DNA of 60,778 bases. Source: Clostridiales bacterium. GTDB lineage: Bacteria > Bacillota > Clostridia > Saccharofermentanales > Saccharofermentanaceae. The translations under genes were made by a program, and so were the position numbers. The stretch is from assembly GCA_017545245.1 (NCBI GenBank), contig JAFWPB010000047.1:1-60778 (forward strand), given 5' to 3'. The notes beneath the pieces are model-generated. The model was not told where the DNA came from. It made no database searches and saw only the letters and a list, made by a program, of their open reading frames with translations. Below, one piece after another: positions 33,900 through 42,612 of the stretch; position 1 is the stretch's first letter; each line of letters starts with the position of its first letter.

Positions 33900-34403
33900 A
33901 TGAACAAAGTAATTTTATTAGGTAGATTGACGAAAGATCCGGAAGTTAAGCAGACACCGAGCAACATCGCGTACTGCTCTTTTACAGTAGCTTGTGACAG
34001 ACGTTTCAAGAACCAGAATGGTGAACGTCAGACTGACTTCATCAGCTGTGTAGCATGGCGTCAGCAGGCAACCCTCCTCGGAAGCTATTTCCACAAGGGT
34101 TCCCGCATTTCTGTTGTCGGCTCACTTCAGTCGAGAAGCTACGATGACCAGAACGGCCAGAAGAGATACGTTACCGAAGTTGTGGTAGATGAGATCGAGT
34201 TTGTAGATACGAAGGCAGATGGACAGGGCTATTCCTCGAATGCTGCACCGCAACAGGCGCCGGCACAGGCTCCAGTCCAGCAGGCACCGGCCCAGCAGGC
34301 CGCTCCGACACCGCCGCCGGCACAGCAGATCGATCCGGGTTTTGAAGCGTCGATGGATTCTGATGATACGTCCTCACTTCCTTTTGACGTATTGGGATTC
34401 TAG
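33900..34403 (+). CDS. ssb: Single-stranded DNA-binding protein
   Basis: 167 residues. The N-terminal OB fold (MNKVILLGRLTKDPEVKQTP, FTVACDRRF, TDFISCVAWRQQA, GSRISVVGSLQSRSY) occupies ~1-108. A Gln/Pro/Ala-rich linker follows, ending in the acidic DTSSLPFDVLGF tip, a variant of the DDDLPF motif that recruits replication and repair proteins. It binds ssDNA at forks and in recombination. It sits between rpsF and rpsR, as usual. Confidence 0.96.
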   Translation: MNKVILLGRLTKDPEVKQTPSNIAYCSFTVACDRRFKNQNGERQTDFISCVAWRQQATLLGSYFHKGSRISVVGSLQSRSYDDQNGQKRYVTEVVVDEIEFVDTKADGQGYSSNAAPQQAPAQAPVQQAPAQQAAPTPPPAQQIDPGFEASMDSDDTSSLPFDVLGF

Positions 34404-34491
34404 GATCCCGAGAGATCCGGTTTCCCGGGTCAGATTTTGACAGAACAAGCGGATCGGAGATCCGTGACTTTTCTGAAAGGAGATTACTAAC

Positions 34492-34767
34492 ATGGCTGAA
34501 AATAGAGCACCTAAGGCTACAAGTCGTGAATTCGGCGATCGTGGCATGAAGCAGAGACGTTCCAGAAGAAAGGTATGTGCTTTCTGCGCGGATAAGATCG
34601 AAGCTATCGATTACAAGGATCAGGCTCGTCTTCGCAAGTTCGTTTCTGAGCGCGGCAAGATTCTGCCGAAGCGCATGACAGGTAACTGCGCGAAGCATCA
34701 GAGAGAGCTGACCATCGCTATCAAGCGTGCAAGACACGTTGCTCTTCTGCCTTTCGTAGCAGAGTAA
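34492..34767 (+). CDS. rpsR: 30S ribosomal protein S18
   Basis: 91 residues. [64 protein letters not shown] is S18-like throughout and retains the four cysteine/histidine positions of zinc-type S18 (CxxC...CxxH). GAAAGGAGA precedes the ATG. An 88-nt gap after ssb contains no clear signal. Confidence 0.97.
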   Translation: MAENRAPKATSREFGDRGMKQRRSRRKVCAFCADKIEAIDYKDQARLRKFVSERGKILPKRMTGNCAKHQRELTIAIKRARHVALLPFVAE

Positions 34768-34818
34768 TTCTTGCGGGGCGAAATCGCAAACCTGCGTCTT
34801 TTTAGACGAGTAGTAACA

Positions 34819-34847
34819 TTGCGATAATTGCATGAACAGTTTATAAT
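34819..34847 (+). promoter_or_regulatory. Internal promoter for rplI-dnaB
   Basis: TTGCGA (34819-34824), 17-nt spacer, consensus TATAAT (34842-34847). The predicted start site (~34854) falls inside the 5' arm of the terminator stem just downstream. Confidence 0.7.
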
Positions 34848-34848
34848 A

Positions 34849-34887
34849 TTGAGCATCCGTATTTATATACGGGTGCTCAATTTTTAT
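34849..34887 (+). terminator. Terminator after rpsR
   Basis: 14-bp stem TTGAGCATCCGTAT (34849-34862)/ATACGGGTGCTCAA (34867-34880), one G-U pair, TTAT loop, then TTTTTAT. It ends the rpsF-ssb-rpsR transcript but leaves transcripts from the overlapping promoter unterminated. Confidence 0.88.
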
Positions 34888-34903
34888 ACCGGAGGACAAA
34901 GAA

Positions 34904-35353
34904 GTGAAGTGTATTTTAACATCAGATGTCAAGGGTCTGGGCAAGAAAGATGATATCGTTGAGGTCAATGACGGCTATGCGAGAAATTTTCTTCTCAAAA
35001 AGAAACTGGCCGTTGAAGCGACAGCAGATAATATGAACAAGAACAAGCTGAAGAAGGGTTCCGAGGCCGAGCACGCCAGAAGAGAACTCGAAGAAGCCAG
35101 AAAGAACGGTAAGCTCTTAGATGGAAAGACTGTTACCCTGGCCGTCAAGACCGGTGAAGGCGGACGTCTTTACGGTGCCGTAACTGCAATGGACGTTGCA
35201 GAAGCGATCAAGAAAGCCGGCTTCGATGTAGATAAGAAGAACGTCGTGATCAAGAATCCGATCAAGAACCTGGGTACATATGAAGTGACCGCAAAGCTCC
35301 ACACACAGGTCAGCGTAAAAGTAAATGTCGAGGTCGTTGCACTCGAACAGTAA
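34904..35353 (+). CDS. rplI: 50S ribosomal protein L9
   Basis: 149 residues, usual length. The N-terminal domain (MKCILTSDVKGLGKKDDIVEVNDGYARNFL) binds 23S rRNA. A long connecting helix (ADNMNKNKLKKGSEAEHARRE) links it to the C-terminal domain (GRLYGAVTAMDVAEAI, IKNLGTYEVTAKLH). GTG start 34904 with GGAGGA 7 nt upstream. The gdpP gene that often precedes rplI in Bacillota is absent here. Confidence 0.96.
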   Translation: MKCILTSDVKGLGKKDDIVEVNDGYARNFLLKKKLAVEATADNMNKNKLKKGSEAEHARRELEEARKNGKLLDGKTVTLAVKTGEGGRLYGAVTAMDVAEAIKKAGFDVDKKNVVIKNPIKNLGTYEVTAKLHTQVSVKVNVEVVALEQ

Positions 35354-35427
35354 GAGAAAATGCCGAAGACACAGTGCTTTTGCATTGGCTTCGTGCAGTA
35401 AATGAAGAATAGAGGAAGCAGAGAAGC

Positions 35428-37011
35428 ATGCCGCAAACAAACGAAAATGCATTGATCCAGCGTGTACCGCCCCAGAATAAAGAGGCGGAGCGTGCGGTTC
35501 TATGTTGTTGCCTTGAAAACCAGGACAGCCTGCAGAAAGTCATGGGCTATCTCCTGGCCGAGGACTTCTATGAGCCTGCGCACCGGATCATCTACGATAC
35601 GATCATTACCCTGTATTCGCAGTCAAAATCCGTCGACCTCATTACGGTCGGTGACGAACTGCGTCATACGGGAAAACTCGAGAAGGTCGGTGGAATGACC
35701 TACCTCAGCTCGATCGTTGACACGCGGGCGCTTTTCTCGAACTTCCAGGAATACGTCAAGATCGTCCGGCAGAAGTCTCTTTCACGCCGTATGATCAAGA
35801 GCATCGACGACATCATGAAGATGTCCTACGAAGGTTCTACTGATATCAACAGTCTGATCGAACTCGCGATTGCCCGCCTTGGCGAGCTTCGTGACACCAA
35901 TCGACAGGACTTTGCTTTCAAATCCCTGAAAGAAGTCCTCGACGGCTCCCTGTACGATCTTCTCCATCCGGAGGATTCCCGTGCGATCAAGAGCCATTTC
36001 TCTCTGGTCGACCACGTTACCAATGGTTTCCGTCCTGGTACGCTTACGATCGTGGCAGCCCGACCGGCTATGGGTAAGTCTGCATTCGTTATCAACATTG
36101 CAACCAACGTTGCCATCTACGAGAAGAAGCCGGTTGCATTTTTCAGTTTGGAAATGTCCGCGAAGGAAATCGGAAACCGTATTCTTTCTTCGCGTTGCGA
36201 CATTCCGACGAGCGCGATCCAGTCAGTAAAAGGAATTGCGTCCGACCATCTTGCGAGAATTACTTCGACGCTGCCGTCACTTGGCGTGGCGCCGCTTTAT
36301 ATCGATGACCATTCCGGCCTTAACACCGCCGAGATGCTGACGCGCTGCCGCGAGCTCAAGGAAGCGAACGGCGAACTCGGCCTGGTCTGCATCGACTATC
36401 TCCAGTTGATGCTTCCGGCTTCCCAGAAGAGTAATTCCAGCCGCCAGCAGGAAATTTCCGATATCTCCCGTTCTTTGAAACTCATGGCCAAAGAACTGGA
36501 CGTGCCGATCATTGCGCTTTCGCAGTTGTCGCGTGAATCGGAAAAGAGAGACGACCACAGACCTGTTCTTTCGGATCTTCGTGATTCGGGTGCAATCGAG
36601 CAGGATGCCGACCTTGTTATGTTTATCCACCGACCGGACTATTACCGGCGGAAAGAAGAGCCCGAGGAAGAAGAGGGCAACAAGAAGCCGATCCGTCCTG
36701 TCGACGAAGAGAAACCCGAGAAGGCCGAGATCATTATCGCCAAGAACCGTCAAGGTCCTACAAAGACGGTATATCTCCAGTGGAACGGCTCGCGTACGAC
36801 CTTCTATCAGCGTGATAAGAAGGAAGACGAGAGCGGCCAGCCGTCTGACAACGATGCACCGCCGGAGTTTGGTGCCCCGGCCGATGATGTTCTGGGATCG
36901 ATGGACGATTTCTTTGCCGATCCTTCGGGAATGGAATTTGACGAGGTCTCCTACGATGATTCCGGTCTTGGCATGGATGCTCCGGTTCCGGATGCGCCTC
37001 CGGGAGAGTGA
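35428..37011 (+). CDS. dnaB: Replicative DNA helicase DnaB
   Basis: 527 residues. The N-terminal domain (PPQNKEAERAVLCCCLENQDSLQKV) mediates hexamer and primase contacts. The RecA-like domain has Walker A ARPAMGKS (K217), VAFFSLEMSAKEI, IDYLQLM and the arginine-finger region LRDSGAIEQDAD. The C-terminus carries an extra ~60 acidic residues rich in Asp, Pro and Gly beyond the standard end, probably disordered. An AGTGCTTTT motif (35373) lies in the rplI-dnaB gap. AGAGGAAG precedes the ATG. Confidence 0.96.
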   Translation: MPQTNENALIQRVPPQNKEAERAVLCCCLENQDSLQKVMGYLLAEDFYEPAHRIIYDTIITLYSQSKSVDLITVGDELRHTGKLEKVGGMTYLSSIVDTRALFSNFQEYVKIVRQKSLSRRMIKSIDDIMKMSYEGSTDINSLIELAIARLGELRDTNRQDFAFKSLKEVLDGSLYDLLHPEDSRAIKSHFSLVDHVTNGFRPGTLTIVAARPAMGKSAFVINIATNVAIYEKKPVAFFSLEMSAKEIGNRILSSRCDIPTSAIQSVKGIASDHLARITSTLPSLGVAPLYIDDHSGLNTAEMLTRCRELKEANGELGLVCIDYLQLMLPASQKSNSSRQQEISDISRSLKLMAKELDVPIIALSQLSRESEKRDDHRPVLSDLRDSGAIEQDADLVMFIHRPDYYRRKEEPEEEEGNKKPIRPVDEEKPEKAEIIIAKNRQGPTKTVYLQWNGSRTTFYQRDKKEDESGQPSDNDAPPEFGAPADDVLGSMDDFFADPSGMEFDEVSYDDSGLGMDAPVPDAPPGE

Positions 37012-37020
37012 AGAAATTAA

Positions 37021-38556
37021 GTGAGAGATCTGATCCGCACGGTTGAAGAGTATATGGAGAAGCACCGCCTGATCCGGTGCAAGCACCTCTGGGTCGGTGT
37101 TTCGGCCGGGTGTGATTCCATGGCGCTCCTTGTGGTCTTAAAAGATATCCTTGACCGAAAATACCAAGACGTGAAGCTTTCGGCTGTCCATGTCCATCAC
37201 GGGATCCGTGGGGAAGCCGCCGATGGCGATGCTGCACTGGTCGAAGATCTCTGTTCCGGACTTTCTGTGCCGCTTACCGTGCGCCACTTAGATATTCCTG
37301 CATTAGCCAAAGAACATAAACGCAGCCTGGAAACCGAAGGGCGTATCCAGCGCTATGCGATTTTTAGTGAACTCAGCGAAGCCGATGCCGGCGATGATGA
37401 CGGATTCAATGGCAAAAGCAACGGCGCCGAGGACTGCGCCGTCGCCGTGGCGCACCACATGGACGATCAGGCGGAGAGTATTGCCATGCATCTTTTCCGC
37501 GGGTGCGGAATGGAAGGCCTGGTGGGTATGCGTCCGAGAAACGGCCACATCATCCGCCCGTTCCTTGGTGTCCGTAAAGAAGAGATCCTTCGTTTCTGCG
37601 AAGAAAGAAAGATCCCCTTTAGAAACGACGCAACCAACGAAGATTCCGCGTACTCGAGGAACTTCTTCCGAAATGAGGTCTTCCCTCTGATCGACCGCGG
37701 AGTGAACCAGTCTCCGGTCGAAGCGCTGTGCGGGCTGAGCCGGCGGATCGAAGAGGAAAATGCCTATCTCGACCGGCTGGCAGCCGAAGAACTCGAAAAG
37801 AAGCAGAAAGCAGAAGGCCAAGTGCTTTTGGCGGAGATAGAAGATCACCCGCTGAAACTTCGGATCCTCAAAAAGCTTGCAGCAGATACTTTCGGGGATC
37901 TGGTCGATATCGAGGAGTGTCACTGGGAAAGTATCCTGGAAATGCTTGCCAGAAAAGAGGGGAACAAGCGGATCTGCCTGCCGAACGACAGGTTTGCGGC
38001 TCTGGAGCAGGGAATGGTCCGGTTTTATACGGCGGAGGAGCAGCTGCAAAGCAGAAGCGGAGCGCTGGAAGGCATCGGTTTTCTGGCGCGGGAGGAGGAT
38101 TCTTCCGAGGTTCTGCCGCTTCGGAATATTCCTTGTGGAGAAATGATTAAGTTTTTCCAAAGTTTCGTGAGAATCAAGCTCGAGCTCATTGAGAAAGATG
38201 CCGAGTTAGTTTATAATAGTACGACATGGTTTTTTCCTGAACCAGTGCTGAAAACAGCCGAGTTGCGGACGCGCCGCGCCGGTGATACGGTCAGCCGGGC
38301 GGGAACGGGTGTGACGAAAGATCTTCGTCGTTTCATGAACGATGCGAAGATACCCGCCGGATACCGGGACAGATTGCTCCTGGTGGCGGACGGAAACCGT
38401 GTTTTGTGGGTGCCCGGGAAGCTCCACGCAGTCGGCTTTACCGACGAAAAGTCATGGGAGAAGTTCCGGGAAGCGGGAGAGAATGCCCGTGCTGATGCGA
38501 TGCAGGGAGAGAAGATGTACAGGTTGGAACTTCTCGAAGAACCTGCGGATGAATGA
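37021..38556 (+). CDS. tilS: tRNA(Ile)-lysidine synthetase
   Basis: 511 residues. It converts C34 of tRNA-Ile(CAU) to lysidine so that it reads AUA. The PP-loop is SAGCDS (28-33); the family usually has SGGxDS, so the second Gly is Ala here. VHVHHGIRGEAADGD, HHMDDQAES, IIRPFL and RNDATNED are conserved TilS blocks. The TilS C-terminal domain is recognisable (RTRRAGDTVS, KDLRRFMNDAKIPAGYRDRLLLVADGNRVLWVPG). GTG start 37021, 9 nt after the dnaB stop, with a weak GAGAGTGAAG site. AAGTGCTTTT at 37820 lies inside. Confidence 0.93.
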   Translation: MRDLIRTVEEYMEKHRLIRCKHLWVGVSAGCDSMALLVVLKDILDRKYQDVKLSAVHVHHGIRGEAADGDAALVEDLCSGLSVPLTVRHLDIPALAKEHKRSLETEGRIQRYAIFSELSEADAGDDDGFNGKSNGAEDCAVAVAHHMDDQAESIAMHLFRGCGMEGLVGMRPRNGHIIRPFLGVRKEEILRFCEERKIPFRNDATNEDSAYSRNFFRNEVFPLIDRGVNQSPVEALCGLSRRIEEENAYLDRLAAEELEKKQKAEGQVLLAEIEDHPLKLRILKKLAADTFGDLVDIEECHWESILEMLARKEGNKRICLPNDRFAALEQGMVRFYTAEEQLQSRSGALEGIGFLAREEDSSEVLPLRNIPCGEMIKFFQSFVRIKLELIEKDAELVYNSTTWFFPEPVLKTAELRTRRAGDTVSRAGTGVTKDLRRFMNDAKIPAGYRDRLLLVADGNRVLWVPGKLHAVGFTDEKSWEKFREAGENARADAMQGEKMYRLELLEEPADE

Positions 38557-38574
38557 ATAGAAGGGAGACGGCAT

Positions 38575-39114
38575 ATGGAACGGATTTCAGATGTACTTAT
38601 TTCACGTGATACGATCGACGAGTTTGTCTGCCGCTTGGGTAAGCAGATCTCGGAAGACTACAACGGCGAAGAGATCGTTGTGATCGGTGTCCTGAAGGGC
38701 GCATGCGTGTTCCTGTCTGATCTGATCCGGAAGATCACCTGCCCGGTGATCCTGGACTTTATGCAGGTCTCGAGTTATTTCAATGGAACTGTCTCCACGG
38801 GAAATGTCCATATCCGTAAGGATGTCGATCTTGACCTGGAAGGCAAGAATATCCTGATCGTAGAGGATATCATCGATTCGGGGATCACGATGCAGAGCCT
38901 GATGAGGGAACTCGGCGCGAGAAACCCGAAGAGCATTAAGGTGTGCGCCGCTTTTGACAAGCCGAGCCGCCGTAAAGTGGAATTCAAGGCAGACTATATC
39001 GGGATGGAGATCCCGGATGCTTTTGTCATCGGATATGGTCTGGACTATGCGGGAAAATACAGAAATCTTCCCGATGTTTGTGTACTTGAACTTGATGGAG
39101 GTAATGAAACATGA
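38575..39114 (+). CDS. hpt: Hypoxanthine phosphoribosyltransferase
   Basis: 179 residues. Salvages hypoxanthine and guanine with PRPP. The PRPP motif ILIVEDIIDSGITM, the LKGACVFLSDL loop and DFMQVSSY are all family features. AGGGAGAC precedes the ATG. It overlaps ftsH by 4 nt (ATGA), as in the conserved tilS-hpt-ftsH order. Confidence 0.96.
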   Translation: MERISDVLISRDTIDEFVCRLGKQISEDYNGEEIVVIGVLKGACVFLSDLIRKITCPVILDFMQVSSYFNGTVSTGNVHIRKDVDLDLEGKNILIVEDIIDSGITMQSLMRELGARNPKSIKVCAAFDKPSRRKVEFKADYIGMEIPDAFVIGYGLDYAGKYRNLPDVCVLELDGGNET

Positions 39115-41174
39115 GCCTAAATGAGAGAAAGCCGAAGAAGTCATTCAGCGGTCTGCCATTTTATCTGGTGTTGATCGTGATCCTGGTCGTGACTTCTTTC
39201 TTCTTTTTCGATAACCCGTCGAAGAAGTCGACGTCTTTGTCCGATGCGCTTACCATGATCGCGGATAAATCGGTCGTAAAAGAAGATGTCGTGCTTTACG
39301 GAAACACATTGGAATTTAAGTATTATGACTCGACGACCGGTAAGAAGACGGAAGTCAGCAAGAAAGTCCCATATGATTCTGCTGACCACGTTATGACGAT
39401 CCTCATGGAAGCAAAGGATTCCGGTGCGATCGAGTCTTTCGAATACAAGCAGCCGACTGACGTCAGTGCCATCATGAGCGGTATCATGATCGTCCTGATG
39501 GTGGGCGCCATGATCTTCTTCGTATGGCTGAACTTCTCCCGTAACGCAGGTGAAGGCAGAAATGCCATGAACTTCGGAAGAAGCAAGGCGAGACTGCATG
39601 ACCCGAGCAAGAACAAGGTTACTTTTGCCGATGTTGCCGGCGCAGATGAAGAAAAAGAAGAGTTGACCGAAGTGGTCGACTTCCTCAAGAATCCGAAAAA
39701 GTATTCCGCACTTGGTGCGAAGATCCCGAAGGGCATCCTTTTGAATGGTGCACCAGGTACAGGTAAGACGCTCCTTGCCAAGGCAGTAGCCGGTGAGGCG
39801 GGCGTACCGTTCTTCTCCATTTCCGGTTCCGACTTCGTAGAAATGTTCGTCGGTGTCGGTGCAAGCCGTGTGCGAGACCTTTTCGATAATGCGAAGAAGA
39901 ATTCACCTTGTATCGTGTTCATCGATGAGATCGATGCTGTCGGCCGTCACAGAGGTGCCGGCATGGGCGGCGGCCACGATGAACGTGAGCAGACATTGAA
40001 CCAGTTGCTCGTTGAGATGGATGGTTTCGGCCCGAATGAGGGTGTTATCGTAATCGCGGCGACCAACCGTGTGGATATCCTGGATCCGGCTCTTCTGCGT
40101 CCGGGTCGTTTTGACCGCCGCGTGACCGTATCCCGTCCGGATATCAAGGGTCGTGCACAGATCCTTCAGGTACATGCGAAGAACAAGCCGCTGGCTTCTG
40201 ATGTAGATCTTAAGGAAATCGCGAAGATCACGCCTGGCTATACGGGTGCGGATCTGGCAAACCTTTTGAACGAGGCAGCGCTCCTGGCTGCACGTAAGAA
40301 TGCAAAAGAAATCACCAAGGCGGATGTGTCCGAGGCGGTATTCAAGGTTATGGTCGGTCCGGAGAAGAAGAGCCGTGTCATCACCGACAAGGAAAAGCGC
40401 CTGACGGCTTTCCACGAGGCCGGACACGCTATCGTTCTGCGTACTGTTTCCGAGACCGAGCACGTCGAGAGAGTTTCCATCATCCCGGCTGGCGGTGCGG
40501 GTGGTTACACAGCGCATAAGCCGGATGAGGACATCTACTATACAACCAAGAAGCAGCTGATCGATTCGATCATGATCTCCCTTGGCGGACGTGCTGCTGA
40601 GCAGATCATTCTTGGCGAGATCAGCACCGGTGCTTCCTCTGACCTGCAGCACTGCAATGCTGTTGCCCGTGAGATGATCACACGCTATGGTATGAGTGAA
40701 TCTTTCCCGAACGTTGTTTTTGATGATGACGATGAGGTATTTATCGGCAAGAGCTATGGTCATACGAAGAGCTACAGCGACAAGTATGCCGCCCTGATTG
40801 ACGAAGAAATCTGCCACATCATCGACAAAGCGTACAAAGACGTTCTCACTTTGCTGAATGAGCGTATGTCCATCCTCAACGGCGTGGCCCAGAGACTTCT
40901 CGAGAAAGAAAAGATCGAAGGACCGGAGTTCGAAGAGATCTATGTCAATAACGGCGTGATCCCGGGTGTGACATCTATCGAAACAGGTGATTCCGTTTCC
41001 ACAAACGAAACGGCAGAGACGGAAAGCGCATCGGTAGAAAGTGATGCTCCGAAGGCAGATGAATCCAGCGCAGTTCCGGAGGAGATCCACACAAATCCGA
41101 AGTCCGGAAACACCGAGATCGATGACTACCTCAAAGAGATCAGTAATGAAAACGGTGAGGATTCCGAAGACTGA
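39111..41174 (+). CDS. ftsH: ATP-dependent zinc metalloprotease FtsH
   Basis: 687 residues. Two transmembrane helices (about 15-34 and 122-142) bracket a small outer domain. The AAA module has Walker A GAPGTGKT (from G213), Walker [10 protein letters not shown] and the second region of homology ([20 protein letters not shown]). The protease zinc motif is HEAGH (435-439). It degrades misfolded membrane proteins and short-lived regulators. The C-terminus has an acidic Ser/Glu/Thr-rich tail of ~60 residues. Last gene of the cluster; terminator at 41228. Confidence 0.97.
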   Translation: MSLNERKPKKSFSGLPFYLVLIVILVVTSFFFFDNPSKKSTSLSDALTMIADKSVVKEDVVLYGNTLEFKYYDSTTGKKTEVSKKVPYDSADHVMTILMEAKDSGAIESFEYKQPTDVSAIMSGIMIVLMVGAMIFFVWLNFSRNAGEGRNAMNFGRSKARLHDPSKNKVTFADVAGADEEKEELTEVVDFLKNPKKYSALGAKIPKGILLNGAPGTGKTLLAKAVAGEAGVPFFSISGSDFVEMFVGVGASRVRDLFDNAKKNSPCIVFIDEIDAVGRHRGAGMGGGHDEREQTLNQLLVEMDGFGPNEGVIVIAATNRVDILDPALLRPGRFDRRVTVSRPDIKGRAQILQVHAKNKPLASDVDLKEIAKITPGYTGADLANLLNEAALLAARKNAKEITKADVSEAVFKVMVGPEKKSRVITDKEKRLTAFHEAGHAIVLRTVSETEHVERVSIIPAGGAGGYTAHKPDEDIYYTTKKQLIDSIMISLGGRAAEQIILGEISTGASSDLQHCNAVAREMITRYGMSESFPNVVFDDDDEVFIGKSYGHTKSYSDKYAALIDEEICHIIDKAYKDVLTLLNERMSILNGVAQRLLEKEKIEGPEFEEIYVNNGVIPGVTSIETGDSVSTNETAETESASVESDAPKADESSAVPEEIHTNPKSGNTEIDDYLKEISNENGEDSED

Positions 41175-41227
41175 TTTTTGAAGTTTTCTTCGCCAAAAGA
41201 ACTGGCGGATCAACATTGAAATCATAG

Positions 41228-41269
41228 TGTCTCAGATGTGATGCGAATCACTTCTGAGACATTTTTTTA
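41228..41269 (+). terminator. Terminator of ftsH
   Basis: GTCTCAGA...TGAGAC stem with inner GTGAT/ATCAC pairing, then ATTTTTTT. It belongs to the same palindrome family as 159-208 and 9145-9190. Confidence 0.9.
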
Positions 41270-41373
41270 TATCGTAGTTTCATACAACTGAAATCAGAGC
41301 AAGATTTCTTTGTGCATTATTTTCAAGAAATACAGGGTTGATTATTCCAGTTAGTCAAGGTAAACTAGAACAC

Positions 41374-41573
41374 GTAATAGGGAGTAGCTTGCATGCTTCG
41401 GGACCCTGTGGAAGTTTTTTTCTACCATTCGGAAGCATGTAACATATTTCGCCATCACGGGAATGAAGTGCGAAGGCACGAGGCCGGAAGTTATGAGGCC
41501 GTTTCCCCGGGATATGTTGGGAGAAGCGAGACTTTTACTGCATTTTGATTGCAGCAAAAAGCTCGTTTTTTTG
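41374..41573 (+). ncRNA. yybP-ykoY-type manganese riboswitch with terminator
   Basis: Conserved elements appear in order: GTAATA GGGAGTAGC (41374-41388); a P2 stem GCATGCTTC.../GAAGCATG; GTAACAT (41439-41445); an AACATAT/ATATGTT pairing (41441 and 41511); and a closing AGCGAGACTTTTAC (41525-41538), whose CTTTTAC pairs with GTAATAG. This is the GGGAGUAGC...GUAACAU...GCAAGACCUUU pattern of yybP-ykoY RNAs, which sense Mn2+. An intrinsic terminator (CGAG...CTGCA-TTTTGA-TTGCAG...CTCG, T7; 41527-41572) reuses the closing strand, so Mn2+ binding should allow read-through. The usual controlled genes (Mn exporters, P-type ATPases, TerC) are not downstream. Confidence 0.75.
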
Positions 41574-41597
41574 TTGCCCAACGAAGGAGGTGGCGAG

Positions 41598-41732
41598 ATG
41601 ATCCAAACTGATTACCAAGACCAGAGAAAATGCGATAGAAGCTCTGGAACCCCTGTATCTGCGTGTTCCAGAGCTTTTGTATGCGAAGAGCTTTTCTGGT
41701 GTGCTTGGAAGTATTCACCAAAAGTGTCATAG
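41598..41732 (+). CDS. Short ORF directly under the Mn riboswitch
   Basis: 44 codons from ATG 41598 with a strong AAGGAGG (41584-41590) 7 nt upstream. The peptide starts MIQTDYQDQRKCDRS, has four cysteines and no membrane helix. I recognise no homologue. A terminator-like hairpin (41639-41676) lies inside it. The ribosome binding site placement is ideal, so translation is plausible. The reading frame may be a remnant of a deleted Mn-homeostasis gene or a genuine small peptide. Confidence 0.4.
   Translation: MIQTDYQDQRKCDRSSGTPVSACSRAFVCEELFWCAWKYSPKVS
41639..41680 (+). terminator. Terminator-like hairpin inside the small ORF
   Basis: 12-bp perfect stem AAGCTCTGGAAC (41639-41650)/GTTCCAGAGCTT (41665-41676), 14-nt loop, then TTGT. 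Confidence 0.55.
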
Positions 41733-41744
41733 TGTTTTTCGGAT

Positions 41745-41768
41745 TTTTGTTAGTGTTAGCTAACAAAA
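41745..41768. promoter_or_regulatory. Inverted repeat upstream of the ABC promoter
   Basis: Perfect 9-bp arms TTTTGTTAG/CTAACAAAA with a 6-nt centre, just 5' of the -35 hexamer. A possible activator or second repressor site. Confidence 0.5.
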
Positions 41769-41775
41769 ACAGGGA

Positions 41776-41804
41776 TTGATTCTTTTCGATGTATTAACTA
41801 TAAT
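41776..41804 (+). promoter_or_regulatory. Promoter of the ABC exporter operon
   Basis: TTGATT (41776-41781), 17-nt spacer, consensus TATAAT (41799-41804). Confidence 0.85.
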
Positions 41805-41806
41805 AC

Positions 41807-41826
41807 ATATGAACAGTCGTTCATAT
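41807..41826. promoter_or_regulatory. Perfect TetR-type operator
   Basis: ATATGAAC-AGTC-GTTCATAT, a 20-nt perfect inverted repeat immediately after the -10 box, across the expected start site. Sequence and placement suit a TetR/AcrR-family repressor. No such gene is in the window. Confidence 0.75.
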
Positions 41827-41889
41827 ATTCATTTAACACAACCGGGTTTGGAGAGTCCCGGCGTGACACATAGAGTGAGGATAATAACT

Positions 41890-42600
41890 ATGACAAAAGA
41901 AGAATTCTTAACAGTAAGTAATGTATGCAAGGCTTTCGGCACAGGGGACAGCCGACAGGAAGTCCTTCGGGGAATGGATTTCACCGTGGCAAAAGGTGAG
42001 TTCTGTGTCCTTCTCGGACCTTCCGGTTCGGGCAAGTCAACACTTCTGAACATTATCGGGGGCATCGATCAGGCAGATGACGGCTATATCGCTATTGCCG
42101 GGGACAAGCTCCGGGACATGGATGAGAAAGCACTGACACGATATAGAAGAAAGCATCTGGGCTATGTTTTCCAGCTATATAATCTGATCCCGAATCTGAA
42201 TGTGAAGGAGAATATCGAGGTCGGTGCGTACCTCTCGGACAAGCCATTGAACATTGATGAACTCCTTAACACCCTGGGACTGTGGGAGCATCGTTACAAG
42301 CTTCCGAACCAGCTTTCGGGTGGTCAGCAGCAGAGAACATCCATCGGCCGTGCTATCGTGAAGAATCCGGACATCCTTCTCTGCGATGAGCCTACCGGAG
42401 CCCTGGACTATAACACGTCCAAGGAGATCCTCAAGCTTATTGAAGACGTAAACCAGAAGTATGGAAATACCATTATCATGGTTACCCATAACAACGCCAT
42501 TTCCGATATGGCGGATCATACCATCAAACTTCGTGACGGCAAGGTGAGAAAAAATATCCTGAACGATCACAAGATCAGCGCGATGGAACTGGATTGGTAA
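41890..42600 (+). CDS. ABC transporter ATP-binding protein (MacB/LolD type)
   Basis: About 236 residues. Walker A GPSGSGKST, Q-loop FQLYNLIPNLNVKENIE, signature LSGGQQQR, Walker B ILLCDEPTGALD and H-loop VTHN are all present. The LIPNLNVxENIE and EPTGALDYNTS blocks place it in the MacB/LolD/YtrE-like group that partners FtsX-type permeases, usually exporting peptides or giving resistance to antimicrobial peptides. ATG 41890 follows GTGAGGA. Operon with the next gene (12 nt gap), behind an operator-covered promoter. Confidence 0.93.
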   Translation: MTKEEFLTVSNVCKAFGTGDSRQEVLRGMDFTVAKGEFCVLLGPSGSGKSTLLNIIGGIDQADDGYIAIAGDKLRDMDEKALTRYRRKHLGYVFQLYNLIPNLNVKENIEVGAYLSDKPLNIDELLNTLGLWEHRYKLPNQLSGGQQQRTSIGRAIVKNPDILLCDEPTGALDYNTSKEILKLIEDVNQKYGNTIIMVTHNNAISDMADHTIKLRDGKVRKNILNDHKISAMELDW

Positions 42601-42612
42601 GGAGAAACGCAT

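Noticed and set aside
39903..41225. 440-codon ORF antisense to ftsH
   Set aside because: Shadow of ftsH codon bias; no independent signals.
41374..41573. 6S RNA
   Set aside because: The long hairpin suggested it, but GGGAGTAGC, GTAACAT and the closing GAGACTTTT elements match the Mn riboswitch better, and a terminator reuses the closing strand.
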